DNA of 64,000 nucleotides from an uncultured Clostridia bacterium (GTDB lineage: Bacteria > Bacillota > Clostridia > TANB77 > CAG-508): NCBI GenBank assembly GCA_948530865.1, contig CAOTKV010000002.1:86468-150467 (forward strand), read 5' to 3'. The notes under the pieces were generated by a model, which was given only the letters and a program-made list of their open reading frames with translations, was not told the DNA's origin and ran no database searches. How positions within the stretch are numbered: the first letter of the stretch is position 1; each line of letters opens with the position of its first letter. Of the stretch, positions 17,163 to 26,563 are shown piece after piece. A program made the translations under genes and the position numbers.

Positions 17163-17613
17163 ATATTAGCTTTTTAATTTTTTCTAAAATTTTACTAAAC
17201 CAATTCTTTCCTTTAATTTCTATTAATTGATTATTTTCATTATCTTTTTCTTTTAACTCTTCTTCATCAATTCTTATATCTTCAACTCTAAACATATTAG
17301 TTGTATCATATTTATTCTTTAGCAAGGCTTGGTGTCTTGCTTCATTTTCATCAAGAATATGATTAAACTCTTTTTTTTCATCTTCATCAGCTAAATAATT
17401 CAAAAAAATATAAGATAAGTATTTCTTTGTTTCATCTAATAGTGCTGTATCATTTATATGCTCTGCACTTTTTATATTTATTTCTTCTATAGCTATTTTT
17501 CTATTTTGTAATAAACTCATAATAGTCATTGGAATTTTAGATTTATACTCACTAGGTAATAATAAAATTATTTCATATAATTGAGTGGCTGCTTTAGAAC
17601 TTATTTTGTTCAT
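17161..17613 (-). CDS. Small helical partner protein, unknown
   Basis: The 150-residue protein starts directly at the stop of the metalloprotease-like gene (TAA ATG). It is mostly helical, with YLSYIFLNYLADEDEKKEF in the middle and an amphipathic or membrane-touching C-terminus (NWFSKILEKIKKLI). The small protein at 55114-55560 has the same build (EEKKDYINYI, C-terminal IIYFIKNIFNK), and also follows a large protein gene. The two are probably distant relatives. Function unknown; a partner, chaperone or immunity role is a guess from layout. Confidence 0.5.
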   Translation of the reverse strand: MNKISSKAATQLYEIILLLPSEYKSKIPMTIMSLLQNRKIAIEEINIKSAEHINDTALLDETKKYLSYIFLNYLADEDEKKEFNHILDENEARHQALLKNKYDTTNMFRVEDIRIDEEELKEKDNENNQLIEIKGKNWFSKILEKIKKLI

Positions 17614-18507
17614 TTACTCTCTTTCTCCTTCATCTTTATAATTTTCTTTTTCTGGTTCTGATATTGAGCGAATATCTTCTTGTGTAGTTCCTGTAATAAC
17701 TCCTTTTATGCTCTCCATTTCATTTAGCACACTTTCCTTTTGATCTTTGCTTGCCACTCTTTCTAATATAACTGCTGATTTTAAAATCTCACTGCTTAAA
17801 ACTTCAATCAATTCATCTCCAAATAAATTTCTTAATGTCTCTATTTCTTTCTCACAATTATTTGCTTTTAAAGAATAAAAATTAGCAAAATCTTCATCAT
17901 AAACTTTATCAACTTTTACTTCCCCTTTTTCTTCATCAAAATAATACTCTCTTAAATGGTAAGCTGGTAACCAACATTCATTATCATAACTTCCAATTCT
18001 AAATCCTTCTTGTTGGAAAACTGAACTTATTATATCTGAAACTGGTCCTTTTTCTGCTTGAGTTCTATCTTCATTATCTTTTTGCGATAAATATGTTATA
18101 TATTGTTTAAAATACTCTCTATTTTCAGGAGCTAATGCATGAGCCTTTGCTCTAGCAATAACGCCGTCATATCCTTCTGGAACTTTAGTTTTGCTTGTAA
18201 CTCCTATAACAGCATGCCCAAACTCATGTGATGATATTAAGCTTTCAGTATCTTTCCCTATTTGAAAAGCTGAAAAGCTATGCATATAAAAACATTCATC
18301 TGATTTTTGTGATTCAAATATCACAAAATTTGGAGCAAGTTTTTCAAATTCTCCAAAATGTTCTGCTATATTTCTTACATATTCATCAGAACTATTTTTA
18401 TGGATTTCAAGCATTCCTATTAAATTATCAATAGCACCTGCATTAGCTCCTCTTAAATCTGTTTCATCATCCCTTTGATACTTTTTTCTAATCTCTTGTT
18501 CTGTCAT
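17614..18507 (-). CDS. Putative zinc metallopeptidase with HEFGH motif
   Basis: The 297-residue soluble protein has SSHEFGHAVIG near residue 90-100, the HExxH zinc motif of zincin peptidases. A Glu or Asp further on (GPVSDIISSVFQQEGF) could be the third ligand. There is no signal peptide. The start codon directly follows a hairpin whose 3' arm contains the AGAGGTG ribosome binding site, so translation may be controlled. The gene is coupled to a small helical protein. Family not identified; a secreted or cell-targeting effector is possible but unproven. Confidence 0.6.
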   Translation of the reverse strand: MTEQEIRKKYQRDDETDLRGANAGAIDNLIGMLEIHKNSSDEYVRNIAEHFGEFEKLAPNFVIFESQKSDECFYMHSFSAFQIGKDTESLISSHEFGHAVIGVTSKTKVPEGYDGVIARAKAHALAPENREYFKQYITYLSQKDNEDRTQAEKGPVSDIISSVFQQEGFRIGSYDNECWLPAYHLREYYFDEEKGEVKVDKVYDEDFANFYSLKANNCEKEIETLRNLFGDELIEVLSSEILKSAVILERVASKDQKESVLNEMESIKGVITGTTQEDIRSISEPEKENYKDEGERE

Positions 18508-18548
18508 AAAAACACCTCTAATATAATTTTACTATTAGAGGTGTTTTT
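18508..18548 (-). terminator. Terminator-like hairpin that includes the next ribosome binding site
   Basis: AAAAACACCTCTAATA (18508-18523) pairs perfectly with TATTAGAGGTGTTTTT (18533-18548). On the minus strand it follows aspS and would end its transcript. Its 3' arm carries AGAGGTG five bases before the ATG of the metallopeptidase gene, so when transcribed it would hide that site. Confidence 0.75.
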
Positions 18549-18571
18549 TAGCAATTACAATATTATTACTT

Positions 18572-20336
18572 TTATTTTAAATCTAATTTTATATGAACAT
18601 CTTTTAATTGTCTATCTGTAACATTTCCTGGTGCTCCCATCAATAAGTCTTGTGCTTTACTATTCATTGGAAATGCAATAACTTCTCTGATAGATTCTTC
18701 ACCTGTAAGCAACATTAACATTCTGTCAACACCTGGTGCAATTCCTGCATGTGGTGGTGCTCCATAATGAAATGCATTAAATAATGCAGAAAATCTATTT
18801 TTTATTTCTTCTTCAGTATATCCCGCAATTTCAAATGCTTTAATCATAATTTCAGGATCATGATTTCTAACAGCTCCTGATGATAATTCAATACCATTAC
18901 ATACAATATCATATTGATATGCATAAATATCTAGTGGTTCTTTTGTTTTTAAAGCTTCTAATCCTCCTTGTGGCATTGAAAATGGATTGTGACAAAATTC
19001 TAATTTTCCATTATCTGCAATTTCATACATTGGAAAATCAACAATCCAACAGAATTTATAAACAGAATCATCAATTAAATTTTGTCTTACAGCTATTTCT
19101 TTTCTTATTTCTCCTGCTAATTTTTCTACAATTCCTTTATGTTCAGCAATGAAGAATATACTATCTCCTTCTTTAGTATCTGTTTGAGTTAACAATTCTT
19201 CTCGTGCATCATCTGGAATTAATTTAGCAATTGGCCCCTGAAGTGTTCTATCATCATTTACTTTTAACCACGCTAAACCTTTCGCTTTACATTCTTCTAT
19301 AGCAAAATCTACCATTCCATCATAAAATGTTCTTGTAGCTTCTGCTCCATTTGGAAGTGTAATTGTTCTAACTATTTTTCCATTAAATACTTTTATATCT
19401 AATTTTTCAAAAATATTTGTTACATCTTTTATAACAAGTGGATTTCTTAAATCTGGCTTATCTGTACCATATTTAAGCATAGCTTCTTTATATGGAATTC
19501 TTGGAAATGGATATTCAGCAACTTTCTTATCTGAAAATTTTGAAAATGTATTATATATTACTTCTTCCATAACCTCAAAAACATCTTCTTGAGTTGCAAA
19601 AGCCATTTCCATGTCTAATTGATAGAATTCTCCCGGTGAACGATCTGCTCTTGCATCTTCATCTCTAAAACATGGTGCAATTTGAAAATATTTATCTATT
19701 CCTGAAACCATTAATAATTGTTTAAATTGTTGCGGTGCTTGTGGAAGTGCATAAAATTTTCCTGGATACATTCTACTTGGAACTAAATAATCTCTAGCAC
19801 CTTCTGGTGATGAACTTGTAAGTATAGGTGTTTGCACTTCTAAAAAACCTTGCTTAACCATTTGAGCTCTTAAAAATTGAATAAGTTCAGCTCTTAATTT
19901 TAAATTTTCTAAATTTTTTCTTGCTCTTAAATCTAAAAATCTATATTCTAATCTCAAATCTTCTCTAACACTTCTGTTATTTGCAATTTCAAAAGGTAAT
20001 CCTTTGCTTCTTTTTCCTAAAATTTCGATTTTATCTGCAAATAATTCTACTGTTCCTGTTGCTAGAGTTGTATTGATTGTTTCTTCATCTCTTAGTCTAA
20101 CTTTTCCGTGATACTGATATTGTAGATTCAGTTGGTATCTTTGAAGCAAAATCAACTTTTTCTTCATTCCCTGAAACTACTACTTGTGTAATACCATATT
20201 GATCTCTTAAATCAATAAATAGCACTCCTCCTAAATCTCTTATTGTCTCTACCCATCCTGCTAGCTTAATTTCTTCCCCTACGTGTTCTTCTCTTAACTC
20301 ACTACATGTATAAGTTCTGTAAACATTTTCTTTCAT
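18572..20336 (-). CDS. aspS: Aspartyl-tRNA synthetase, read through one CGG +1 shift site
   Basis: AspS charges tRNA-Asp, and in non-discriminating forms also tRNA-Asn. The start [15 protein letters not shown] follows AGGAGAG. After 76 codons (to TISVS) the frame meets TCA CGG AAA AGT TAG at 20108-20106. Skipping the C gives GGA AAA GTT AGA, that is GKVRLRDEE, exactly the conserved end of the OB domain (the VTGxV position). The class II core then runs intact: [52 protein letters not shown] and [15 protein letters not shown]. The total is about 587 residues, normal for the family. Because the enzyme is essential, the shift must be overcome in the cell or be a sequence error. Confidence 0.95.
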
Positions 20337-20385
20337 AATTTTTCTCTCCTTATTTCTTATCTTTAGGGACGAAAAATCAAAACAA

Positions 20386-20640
20386 AAACCTCCATCTCTG
20401 TAACTATTTTTCAAGTTACAGGGACGAAGGTTTATATTTCAATATATAACTTCCGCGGTGCCACCCTATTTGAGAACTATAAGGAAACAGTTCTCCACTT
20501 TTTATAAAATTTTTTGCTCCAATGTGTTTCACTAAAAGAACTTAATTTAAAATGCTCTCAGCCAATGGCATTTTTTCTCTGTAAAATGTTTTTCTATTAG
20601 CTTTCATCTTCATAGCAAATCTAATATTTATTATACACTA
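20386..20640 (-). promoter_or_regulatory. T-box leader of aspS, specifier probably AAC
   Basis: The minus strand carries the T-box motif AGGGTGGCACCGCGG (20467-20453). Downstream, AACCTTCGTCCCTG and its partner form a terminator stem (20433-20386) followed by a T-run. Stem I can be drawn from TTTGCT/AGCAAA, a K-turn, GATG/CATT, the specifier loop and CTAATAGAA/TTCTTTTAG. The 3' side of the specifier loop reads TGAAACA. The best placed codon is AAC (20528-20526), followed by A. That would sense uncharged tRNA-Asn rather than tRNA-Asp. ACA is the other possible reading. Confidence 0.88.
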
Positions 20641-20692
20641 TTTATATGTAATTTGTCAATTGTTTATACTTTGGCTTTATAAAAATGTTTTT

Positions 20693-20718
20693 GGGAGAGC
20701 GATAGTAACTGCTCTCCC
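20693..20718. terminator. Hairpin after the unknown gene
   Basis: GGGAGAGC (20693-20700) pairs with GCTCTCCC (20711-20718). It lies between the stop of the minus-strand gene and the T-box leader. The T-run is weak, so it is only a likely terminator. Confidence 0.5.
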
Positions 20719-20738
20719 TTTATGAATCATTTATAATA

Positions 20739-21113
20739 TTATTCTACTTCCAATTTAAAAATATTGAAAGCATCCGGCCATATGTGCTCAACATCCACCA
20801 CTTCTTTGGCTCCAATTTCCGTCAAAACTTTTTTGGTATTTTCTGTTAGCACGCTGGACTTAAAACATACCGGCAATTTCGCTCTTTTAGCCAGATTCAA
20901 GAACACTTCCTTAAATATTTCGTTCTCGAATGTTTGATCATTGTTGTTTGATCTGAAATCAAAAGAAATTACACAAATCTTTTTCCTCCTGTTTCTGTCT
21001 ATATTGGCTTTGAATACTCCGAATCCCAATCCGTTTGCAGTTACATGGTATTCGCTTACATTTTCCTCTGTTGTCGGGTTCTCTACTATAAAGCACCGAT
21101 TTGTCATAATCAT
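20739..21113 (-). CDS. Unknown protein, atypical composition
   Basis: The 124-residue protein starts at MIMTNRCFIVE behind AAGGAG. It uses C- and G-ending codons much more than its neighbours, including an in-frame CGG at codon 6 (21098-21096) that shows no frameshift. It looks like an alpha/beta fold with two halves (FGVFKANIDRNRRKKICVISFDF and FKSSVLTENTKKVLTEIGAKEV). The latter resembles the end of an acetyltransferase-like domain, but no cofactor motif is clear. It forms a stand-alone unit with its own hairpins on both sides, suggesting transfer. Confidence 0.6.
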   Translation of the reverse strand: MIMTNRCFIVENPTTEENVSEYHVTANGLGFGVFKANIDRNRRKKICVISFDFRSNNNDQTFENEIFKEVFLNLAKRAKLPVCFKSSVLTENTKKVLTEIGAKEVVDVEHIWPDAFNIFKLEVE

Positions 21114-21210
21114 AAATGACTCTCCTTTCTATCTGCTCAACAAAATGAGTCCATTCTATTTTATTTTAGCATACTTTACATAACGTGTCAACTCAAAATT
21201 AATATAAATA

Positions 21211-21244
21211 AAAAAGCTATTTCATCACTGAAATAGCTTTTTTT
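21211..21244. terminator. Terminator after zinc-ribbon gene
   Basis: AAAAAGCTATTTCA (21211-21224) pairs with TGAAATAGCTTTTT. It abuts the stop codon of the minus-strand gene at 21246 and has a T-run on both strands. Confidence 0.8.
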
Positions 21245-21245
21245 A

Positions 21246-21887
21246 TTAATCTTCGTTTTCTGTTCCTTCATCAATAATATTTTTAATTTTTTGATATTGT
21301 TCTTTTACATCTTTTATACAATGAATTGCCAATCCATTTTTTCCATACATTTTATTATGTTTTGAATTATATGTAGTACCACTACTTGCATTTGTAAATA
21401 TTCTTATTGTTCCTATGTTAAATATTCTTTCAAGAATACTTTTGTTCATAGTAACCTCTCTAATATATTTATATTTTAATTCTTTTTCTTCTTTATTTAA
21501 AAAACCATCTTTATACTCTACTTTTGTTGCATAAAAATTATATTCTAATGCATCATATTGTAACTTTTCAAAAATTAATTTTATAGCAACATATGCAACT
21601 GTAATAGTAAGCACTATTACTGGTAATGCTGGGAATAACAATAATAATTGAACAAGTGACTCAGATAGCCATAATGCAATTATTAAAACCCATAATAAAG
21701 CACTTAGTCCTGTTGTAATAATTTTATATCCCCAATTAAATTTTGGTTTTAATTGAAATTTAACTGTATTATCATTTTCTTTCCTTTTATTGTTTGGTGA
21801 TGTATTTTCTCCTAATTTATCAGTTCCACAGTTTGGGCAAAAACGTGCATCATCACTCATTTCTGTTCCACAATTTTTACAAAACAT
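21246..21887 (-). CDS. Zinc-ribbon, two membrane segments and bPH-like domain, copy A
   Basis: The 213-residue protein starts with a zinc ribbon of two CxxC pairs (MFCKNCGTE and ARFCPNCGTD), then two membrane segments (about 60-105), then a bacterial PH-like domain with EKELKYKYIREVTMNKSILERIFNIGTI. It is the paralog of the next gene upstream (21903-22478); both follow the same plan. Such proteins are membrane-anchored with a cytoplasmic PH domain. Function is not known. Confidence 0.7.
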   Translation of the reverse strand: MFCKNCGTEMSDDARFCPNCGTDKLGENTSPNNKRKENDNTVKFQLKPKFNWGYKIITTGLSALLWVLIIALWLSESLVQLLLLFPALPVIVLTITVAYVAIKLIFEKLQYDALEYNFYATKVEYKDGFLNKEEKELKYKYIREVTMNKSILERIFNIGTIRIFTNASSGTTYNSKHNKMYGKNGLAIHCIKDVKEQYQKIKNIIDEGTENED

Positions 21888-21902
21888 TTTATACTCCTCC
21901 CT

Positions 21903-22478
21903 CTAAACATCAATTGTTGATTTTATTTTTTTGTATATTTCTTGAACATTTTGAACATTTACAATACAAATACCATTTCCTACACCAGTTTCTGCATTAG
22001 TAAATAATACAATATTACCAATATTAAAAATTCTTTGTATAATTGTTTGACGCATAGTAACTTCTCTTATATATTTGTATTTAACTTCTTTTTCAGATAC
22101 ATTTAAAAAGCTATCTCTATATATAACTTTTGTTTTATAAAAGTCATAAGAATAATTATCATATTGTTTTTTAGTAAATATATATGATATTCCAAATAAT
22201 AATGCAACAACAATAAAAATAGCTCCAAAAACAGTTATTGCTGAAAATAATCCACTTACTAAAAGTGGGAATCCTAAACAAACTGCAAAAATAGCATATG
22301 TAAATAAATATGGTAATACCATATAACCTATTTTATAAGTTGGTTTAACATTTAATTGTACTTCTTTGTCTTCTACTTTTTCTTTTGTTTTTACAACTTC
22401 ACCTTTAATACTTGCTCCACATTTAGTGCAAAATGAAGCTGAATCCTCTAATTTTGTTCCACATTTTTCACAATACAT
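21903..22478 (-). CDS. Zinc-ribbon, two membrane segments and bPH-like domain, copy B
   Basis: The 191-residue paralog of the downstream gene has MYCEKCGTK and FCTKCGASI zinc pairs, two membrane segments and EKEVKYKYIREVTMRQTIIQRIFNIGNI. The 15-base gap between the two indicates one operon and a local duplication. Copy B lacks the C-terminal acidic tail of copy A. Confidence 0.7.
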   Translation of the reverse strand: MYCEKCGTKLEDSASFCTKCGASIKGEVVKTKEKVEDKEVQLNVKPTYKIGYMVLPYLFTYAIFAVCLGFPLLVSGLFSAITVFGAIFIVVALLFGISYIFTKKQYDNYSYDFYKTKVIYRDSFLNVSEKEVKYKYIREVTMRQTIIQRIFNIGNIVLFTNAETGVGNGICIVNVQNVQEIYKKIKSTIDV

Positions 22479-22562
22479 AATATAAAATCCCCTTTCTTTT
22501 TTTTACAACATAAATATTATACTTCTATTCTACATAAATATCAATATTTTGACAAAAATTTA

Positions 22563-23642
22563 TTAATATATAAACCACAAATCCTTATCTTTTAATTCTT
22601 GTATCTTTTTATTATGTTCTGAATTACTTTTTGTAAAATAAACTTTTCCAGTTTTATCTGCAACAAAATATAAAGCATCTGTTTCTTTATATTCTAATGT
22701 TGCTTCAATTGCAGATTTACTTGGATTACAAATTGGACCTACTGGAATTTTTCCAACCATATTAGGACCTCTTGTATTATATGGATTTTCTGTATTTAAT
22801 TCTTTTGCAGTTAAATCTCTATCTCCCATATCTACTTTAAAAGCATAATATGTTGTAACGTCACTTCCTAAACTCATACCTTGTGTTATTCTATTATAAA
22901 ATACTCCAATTATTTCTGCTCTATCTTCAGTAGATTTTCCCTCAAGTTCAGCCATAGAAGCCATTGTTAAAATTTGATGAACTGTTAAACTATTATTCTT
23001 AATTTCATCTTTATATTCATTTAAATATTTTTCTGTAAAATTAAGTATCATTTTAAAAATGCTTTTTACAGAAACATCTTTATTATCAAAAACATATGTA
23101 TCAGGCAATAAATATCCCTCTAATGGATAATATATTCTATCATCTTTTATTTCATCTGTAATAAACCAATATTCTTCAATTAAAGAATTAATGTATTCTT
23201 CATCTTTTAAAAGATTGAAAACATCTTCTTCTGTATTATTTGTTTTTTCTGCAATAGTTTTAGCAATCCATCTAATATTTTTTCCTTCAATAAATGTAAT
23301 TTTTACAGATTCATCAGTTACCTTACCATTTTCCATATGGCTTATAATTGTTGCTAAATCTTCACTATTATTAAAATCATATTTTCCTTTTTTCAAATTA
23401 TTAATATTATTTAACTTTGCATATATATTCATAACTGTAGCACTTTTTATTACATTATTTTTTTCTAGCAAATTAGCTATACTTTGAACCCCCATTCCAT
23501 CTTTTATTTCAACTGTAATTGTTTCACTATTTTGTTTTGTTACTGATTTTAAACCATTTGTATACCAACCAATTATTCCAACAATAACTACTATAACTAT
23601 TATTACTAAGCTAATTAAAACTTTTTTCATTATTTCACTCAC
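22563..23642 (-). CDS. mltG: Endolytic murein transglycosylase MltG
   Basis: MltG cuts growing glycan strands at the outer face of the membrane. The 359-residue protein has one N-terminal membrane segment (about 8-26), a LysM-like region with VEIKDGMGVQSIANLLEKNNVI, and the YceG domain. The catalytic Glu lies in LTMASMAELEGKSTEDRAEI, and the conserved ending holds TRGPNMVGKIPVGPICNPS and ALYFVADKTGKVYFTK. It is 6 bases downstream of the pseudo-GH18 gene and probably cotranscribed. Confidence 0.95.
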   Translation of the reverse strand: MSEIMKKVLISLVIIVIVVIVGIIGWYTNGLKSVTKQNSETITVEIKDGMGVQSIANLLEKNNVIKSATVMNIYAKLNNINNLKKGKYDFNNSEDLATIISHMENGKVTDESVKITFIEGKNIRWIAKTIAEKTNNTEEDVFNLLKDEEYINSLIEEYWFITDEIKDDRIYYPLEGYLLPDTYVFDNKDVSVKSIFKMILNFTEKYLNEYKDEIKNNSLTVHQILTMASMAELEGKSTEDRAEIIGVFYNRITQGMSLGSDVTTYYAFKVDMGDRDLTAKELNTENPYNTRGPNMVGKIPVGPICNPSKSAIEATLEYKETDALYFVADKTGKVYFTKSNSEHNKKIQELKDKDLWFIY

Positions 23643-23648
23643 TTTCGT

Positions 23649-24812
23649 TTAATCTTCTAATATATAATCTACAGAATTTTCAATTCTTTTTCTATCTAAA
23701 TTACTATTTAAAGTTACTGCAACTTTTATTCCTACTGCTTTAAATCTTGGATATAGTTCTAATATAAATCTATAGAAACTGTTTATATCATCTATGGTAT
23801 TAAATTTTATATTAATCCCAATATAATTATATTTTAATAACATATCTCTTAATTGGCCTATTACTTGGCTTCTTTGAGAATAGCTAAGTAGTACCTTAGA
23901 AATATTTTCATCATTTTCTAAAGCTGGCATTATTTGAATACCATTACTGTCTGTCCAATTTTTATAAACAGAATATGTTGCTGTACTAATTGATGTTCTA
24001 TCTAAAACATTACTATTTTTATCTATATTGAAAAAAGTTGGAGTAACAACATTTAGTTTACTTGAATCTACTGAAATATTATTATAAATTCCTGAAATAT
24101 TTGAATAATTATCATAAACATTGATTTCCTGTTTTTCGTATTTAGCATCTTCTCTAATTATTATATCTTCTGATAATTTATTTTTTTTTACATATCCAAT
24201 TTCACCTAAATGTGTTCTTATTTTTTTATATTTGCCTTCTTCTCCTAAAACAACAACTTTATCACGAATTATTAAATTATCTAATTTGTTACCATGAAAA
24301 AATCCTTTTTTTTCATAAACTTTAGTTTTTTTATTAACATCTGCTACTTTCTTTTCCTTCAATAATGAATCTATAACAATTCTATTGTTGTTTTCTATAT
24401 AATTTAATTCAATATCATATATTGTTTGTAAATCAGTAATTGGGATGTAAACTTTTTTATCTTTCTCTTGCATTTTGCCTTTTAATTCTGTATTTATATC
24501 ATCTATTAAACCATATTCTTCATCAATTTTTAATAAAGCAACATGAGTATTATAAGTAGTAATTAGTTCTTTTTCTGCTTCATTAAAATATATTGTATCA
24601 TCAAATAATTTTTGAATATCTTCTTTTGAAAAATATATATTTTTTTCTTCATCTATAATAACTTTATTTAATGTTTCAATAATTTCATTATTAAATAAAA
24701 TTGATAATTCTTTATTTACATTTTTACTTTTTATAGTTACTAAAATTATTATCAATATTAAAACTATAAGCAAACCACATTTAACTTTAAACATATTTAT
24801 TTTTTTAATCAT
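23649..24812 (-). CDS. Truncated, catalytically degenerate GH18-like cell wall protein
   Basis: The 387-residue protein has an N-terminal membrane anchor, a copper-amine-oxidase-like domain (YIPITDLQTIYDIELNYIEN), an SH3-like region (GKYKKIRTHLGEIGYVKKNKL), and the first half of a GH18 barrel (KLNVVTPTFFNIDKNSNV). The GH18 active motif DGxxxDxE is replaced by IGINIKFN, so the acid is lost. The sequence ends at VDYILED, where the family normally continues with another 100 or more residues. It probably binds rather than cuts peptidoglycan. The cotranscribed mltG fits a wall role. Confidence 0.72.
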   Translation of the reverse strand: MIKKINMFKVKCGLLIVLILIIILVTIKSKNVNKELSILFNNEIIETLNKVIIDEEKNIYFSKEDIQKLFDDTIYFNEAEKELITTYNTHVALLKIDEEYGLIDDINTELKGKMQEKDKKVYIPITDLQTIYDIELNYIENNNRIVIDSLLKEKKVADVNKKTKVYEKKGFFHGNKLDNLIIRDKVVVLGEEGKYKKIRTHLGEIGYVKKNKLSEDIIIREDAKYEKQEINVYDNYSNISGIYNNISVDSSKLNVVTPTFFNIDKNSNVLDRTSISTATYSVYKNWTDSNGIQIMPALENDENISKVLLSYSQRSQVIGQLRDMLLKYNYIGINIKFNTIDDINSFYRFILELYPRFKAVGIKVAVTLNSNLDRKRIENSVDYILED

Positions 24813-25051
24813 TAGTTCTTCTCCATTATATGTTTTTCAAAATTTGAAACCCACACAAATTATATAATATGCAAAAAAAAAAATCCATCATTTTTAACAT
24901 ATTTTTTTAATATTAATAATTAAGAATTCTAAAATAACATTTGCATTACATTTTGATATTTTTTTCGTTTTTTCTTTCTTTTTTGTAAGTTTTATTGTAT
25001 AATGTTGATGTAAAATATTATTTATTTTCACATAGATTGGAGGTATGCTTT

Positions 25052-25489
25052 ATGGTAATGTGGCAGTTTTGGTTAATACTTTCAGGAATATTTCTTTTAA
25101 TAGAAATTTTTAATGTTAGTTTTTTAATATTTTGGTTTTCACTAGGTGCATTAGTTGCTATGCTTGCAAGTTTTGTAATTAATAGTGTAATTATTCAAGC
25201 AACAATATTCTTAGTTGTTTCAACAATATTATTGTTTGTAACAAAACCATTTGTTAATAAAATTTTACCAAAAGATTCATTTATTAAAACAAATTCAAAT
25301 TCTATTGAAGGAAAAATTGGAAAGGTTATTGTAGATATAGAACCTGTTGAAGGTAAAGGTCAAGTAAAAATTAGTGGAGAAACTTGGTCAGCAAAATCTG
25401 CTGATAGTACATATATTTCCAAAGATACTGAAATAGTAGTTGAAAAAATTGAAGGCGTAAAAGCAATAGTTAAGCCATTAGTAAAATAA
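25052..25489 (+). CDS. NfeD-like membrane protein
   Basis: The start MVMWQFWLILSG follows GGAGG by 8 bases; an earlier in-frame ATG has no such site. The protein has 145 residues, three membrane segments, then an OB-like domain (GKIGKVIVDIEPVEGKGQVKISGETWSAKS). Short NfeD proteins pair with SPFH proteins, and the next gene is one. They are thought to organise membrane microdomains. Confidence 0.88.
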   Translation: MVMWQFWLILSGIFLLIEIFNVSFLIFWFSLGALVAMLASFVINSVIIQATIFLVVSTILLFVTKPFVNKILPKDSFIKTNSNSIEGKIGKVIVDIEPVEGKGQVKISGETWSAKSADSTYISKDTEIVVEKIEGVKAIVKPLVK

Positions 25490-25518
25490 TAATATATTTT
25501 TAAGGAGGAAAAATTACA

Positions 25519-26427
25519 ATGGGTTTTTTATTAGTACTTTTTATTATTATATGTGTAGTAGCATATAAAACAATTAAGGTTGTTAGACAATCAGAAGTTT
25601 ACATTATTGAAAGATTAGGTAGATTTCACAAAGTTGCAGATGCTGGTCTTACAATCATCGTTCCATTTATAGATAAAGTTCGTTCAGTAGTTAGTTTAAA
25701 ACAACAAACAATGGATATACCACCTCAAGGAGTTATCACATCAGATAATGTTACAATCACAATTGATACTGTTGTGTTCTACAAAATCACAGATCCTGCA
25801 AAGGCTGTTTATGAAATTCAAAGCTTGAAAAAAGGTATCGAATACTTAGCTATCACAACAATTCGTGATATCGTTGGTAAAATGGAATTAGACCAAACAT
25901 TTTCTTCTAGAGATCAAATTAATGATAGATTAAGAGTTATTCTTGATGAAGCAACAGATGCTTGGGGATGTAAAATTGATAGAGTTGAAATTAAAGATAT
26001 TACACCACCTGCTGATATTAGAGACGCAATGGAAAAACAAATGAATGCAGAAAGAAATAAAAGAGCTTTAATTCTTGAAGCTGAGGGAGAAAGGCAATCT
26101 GCAATCACCCTTGCTGAAGGTAGAAAACAAGCTGCAATCTTAGATGCCGAAGCTGATAGAGAATCAAAAATTAGAAGAGCTACTGGTGAGGCTGAAGCTA
26201 TAAAACAAGTTGCTGTTGCAAAAGCTAAAGAAATTCAAATGGTTTATGATGCTATAAAACAAGCAGATCCTAATGATAAATTAGTTCAAATAAAATCTTT
26301 AGAAGCATTAAAAGAAGTTGCTAAAGGTCAAGCAAACAAAATATTTATTCCATTTGAAGCTACAAAAGCTCTTGGAAGCATTGGAGCAATATCAGATGTT
26401 GCAAAGAAAAAAAGAAATGAAGATTAA
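25519..26427 (+). CDS. SPFH/stomatin-like (slipin) membrane protein
   Basis: The 302-residue protein has an N-terminal membrane anchor, an SPFH domain (VYIIERLGRFHKVADAGL, SLKQQTMDIPPQGVITSDN) and a long coiled coil rich in Ala, Glu and Arg (GERQSAITLAEGRKQAAILDAEAD). It follows nfeD after 29 bases with AAGGAGG in between. The pair is a widespread membrane-domain module. Confidence 0.93.
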   Translation: MGFLLVLFIIICVVAYKTIKVVRQSEVYIIERLGRFHKVADAGLTIIVPFIDKVRSVVSLKQQTMDIPPQGVITSDNVTITIDTVVFYKITDPAKAVYEIQSLKKGIEYLAITTIRDIVGKMELDQTFSSRDQINDRLRVILDEATDAWGCKIDRVEIKDITPPADIRDAMEKQMNAERNKRALILEAEGERQSAITLAEGRKQAAILDAEADRESKIRRATGEAEAIKQVAVAKAKEIQMVYDAIKQADPNDKLVQIKSLEALKEVAKGQANKIFIPFEATKALGSIGAISDVAKKKRNED

Positions 26428-26437
26428 TTAAATTTTT

Positions 26438-26468
26438 AACTCCGAATTTATTTCGGAGTTTATTTTTT
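26438..26468 (+). terminator. Terminator of the nfeD-SPFH operon
   Basis: AACTCCGAA (26438-26446) pairs with TTCGGAGTT (26452-26460), followed by TATTTTTTT. Confidence 0.85.
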
Positions 26469-26563
26469 TGCTAAAATTCGATTTTTTTTACATAATGTGT
26501 TATAATAATTATGTAGGAGTTGTACATTTACACTATTATTTCATTTAAAACAGGAGGAAAACT

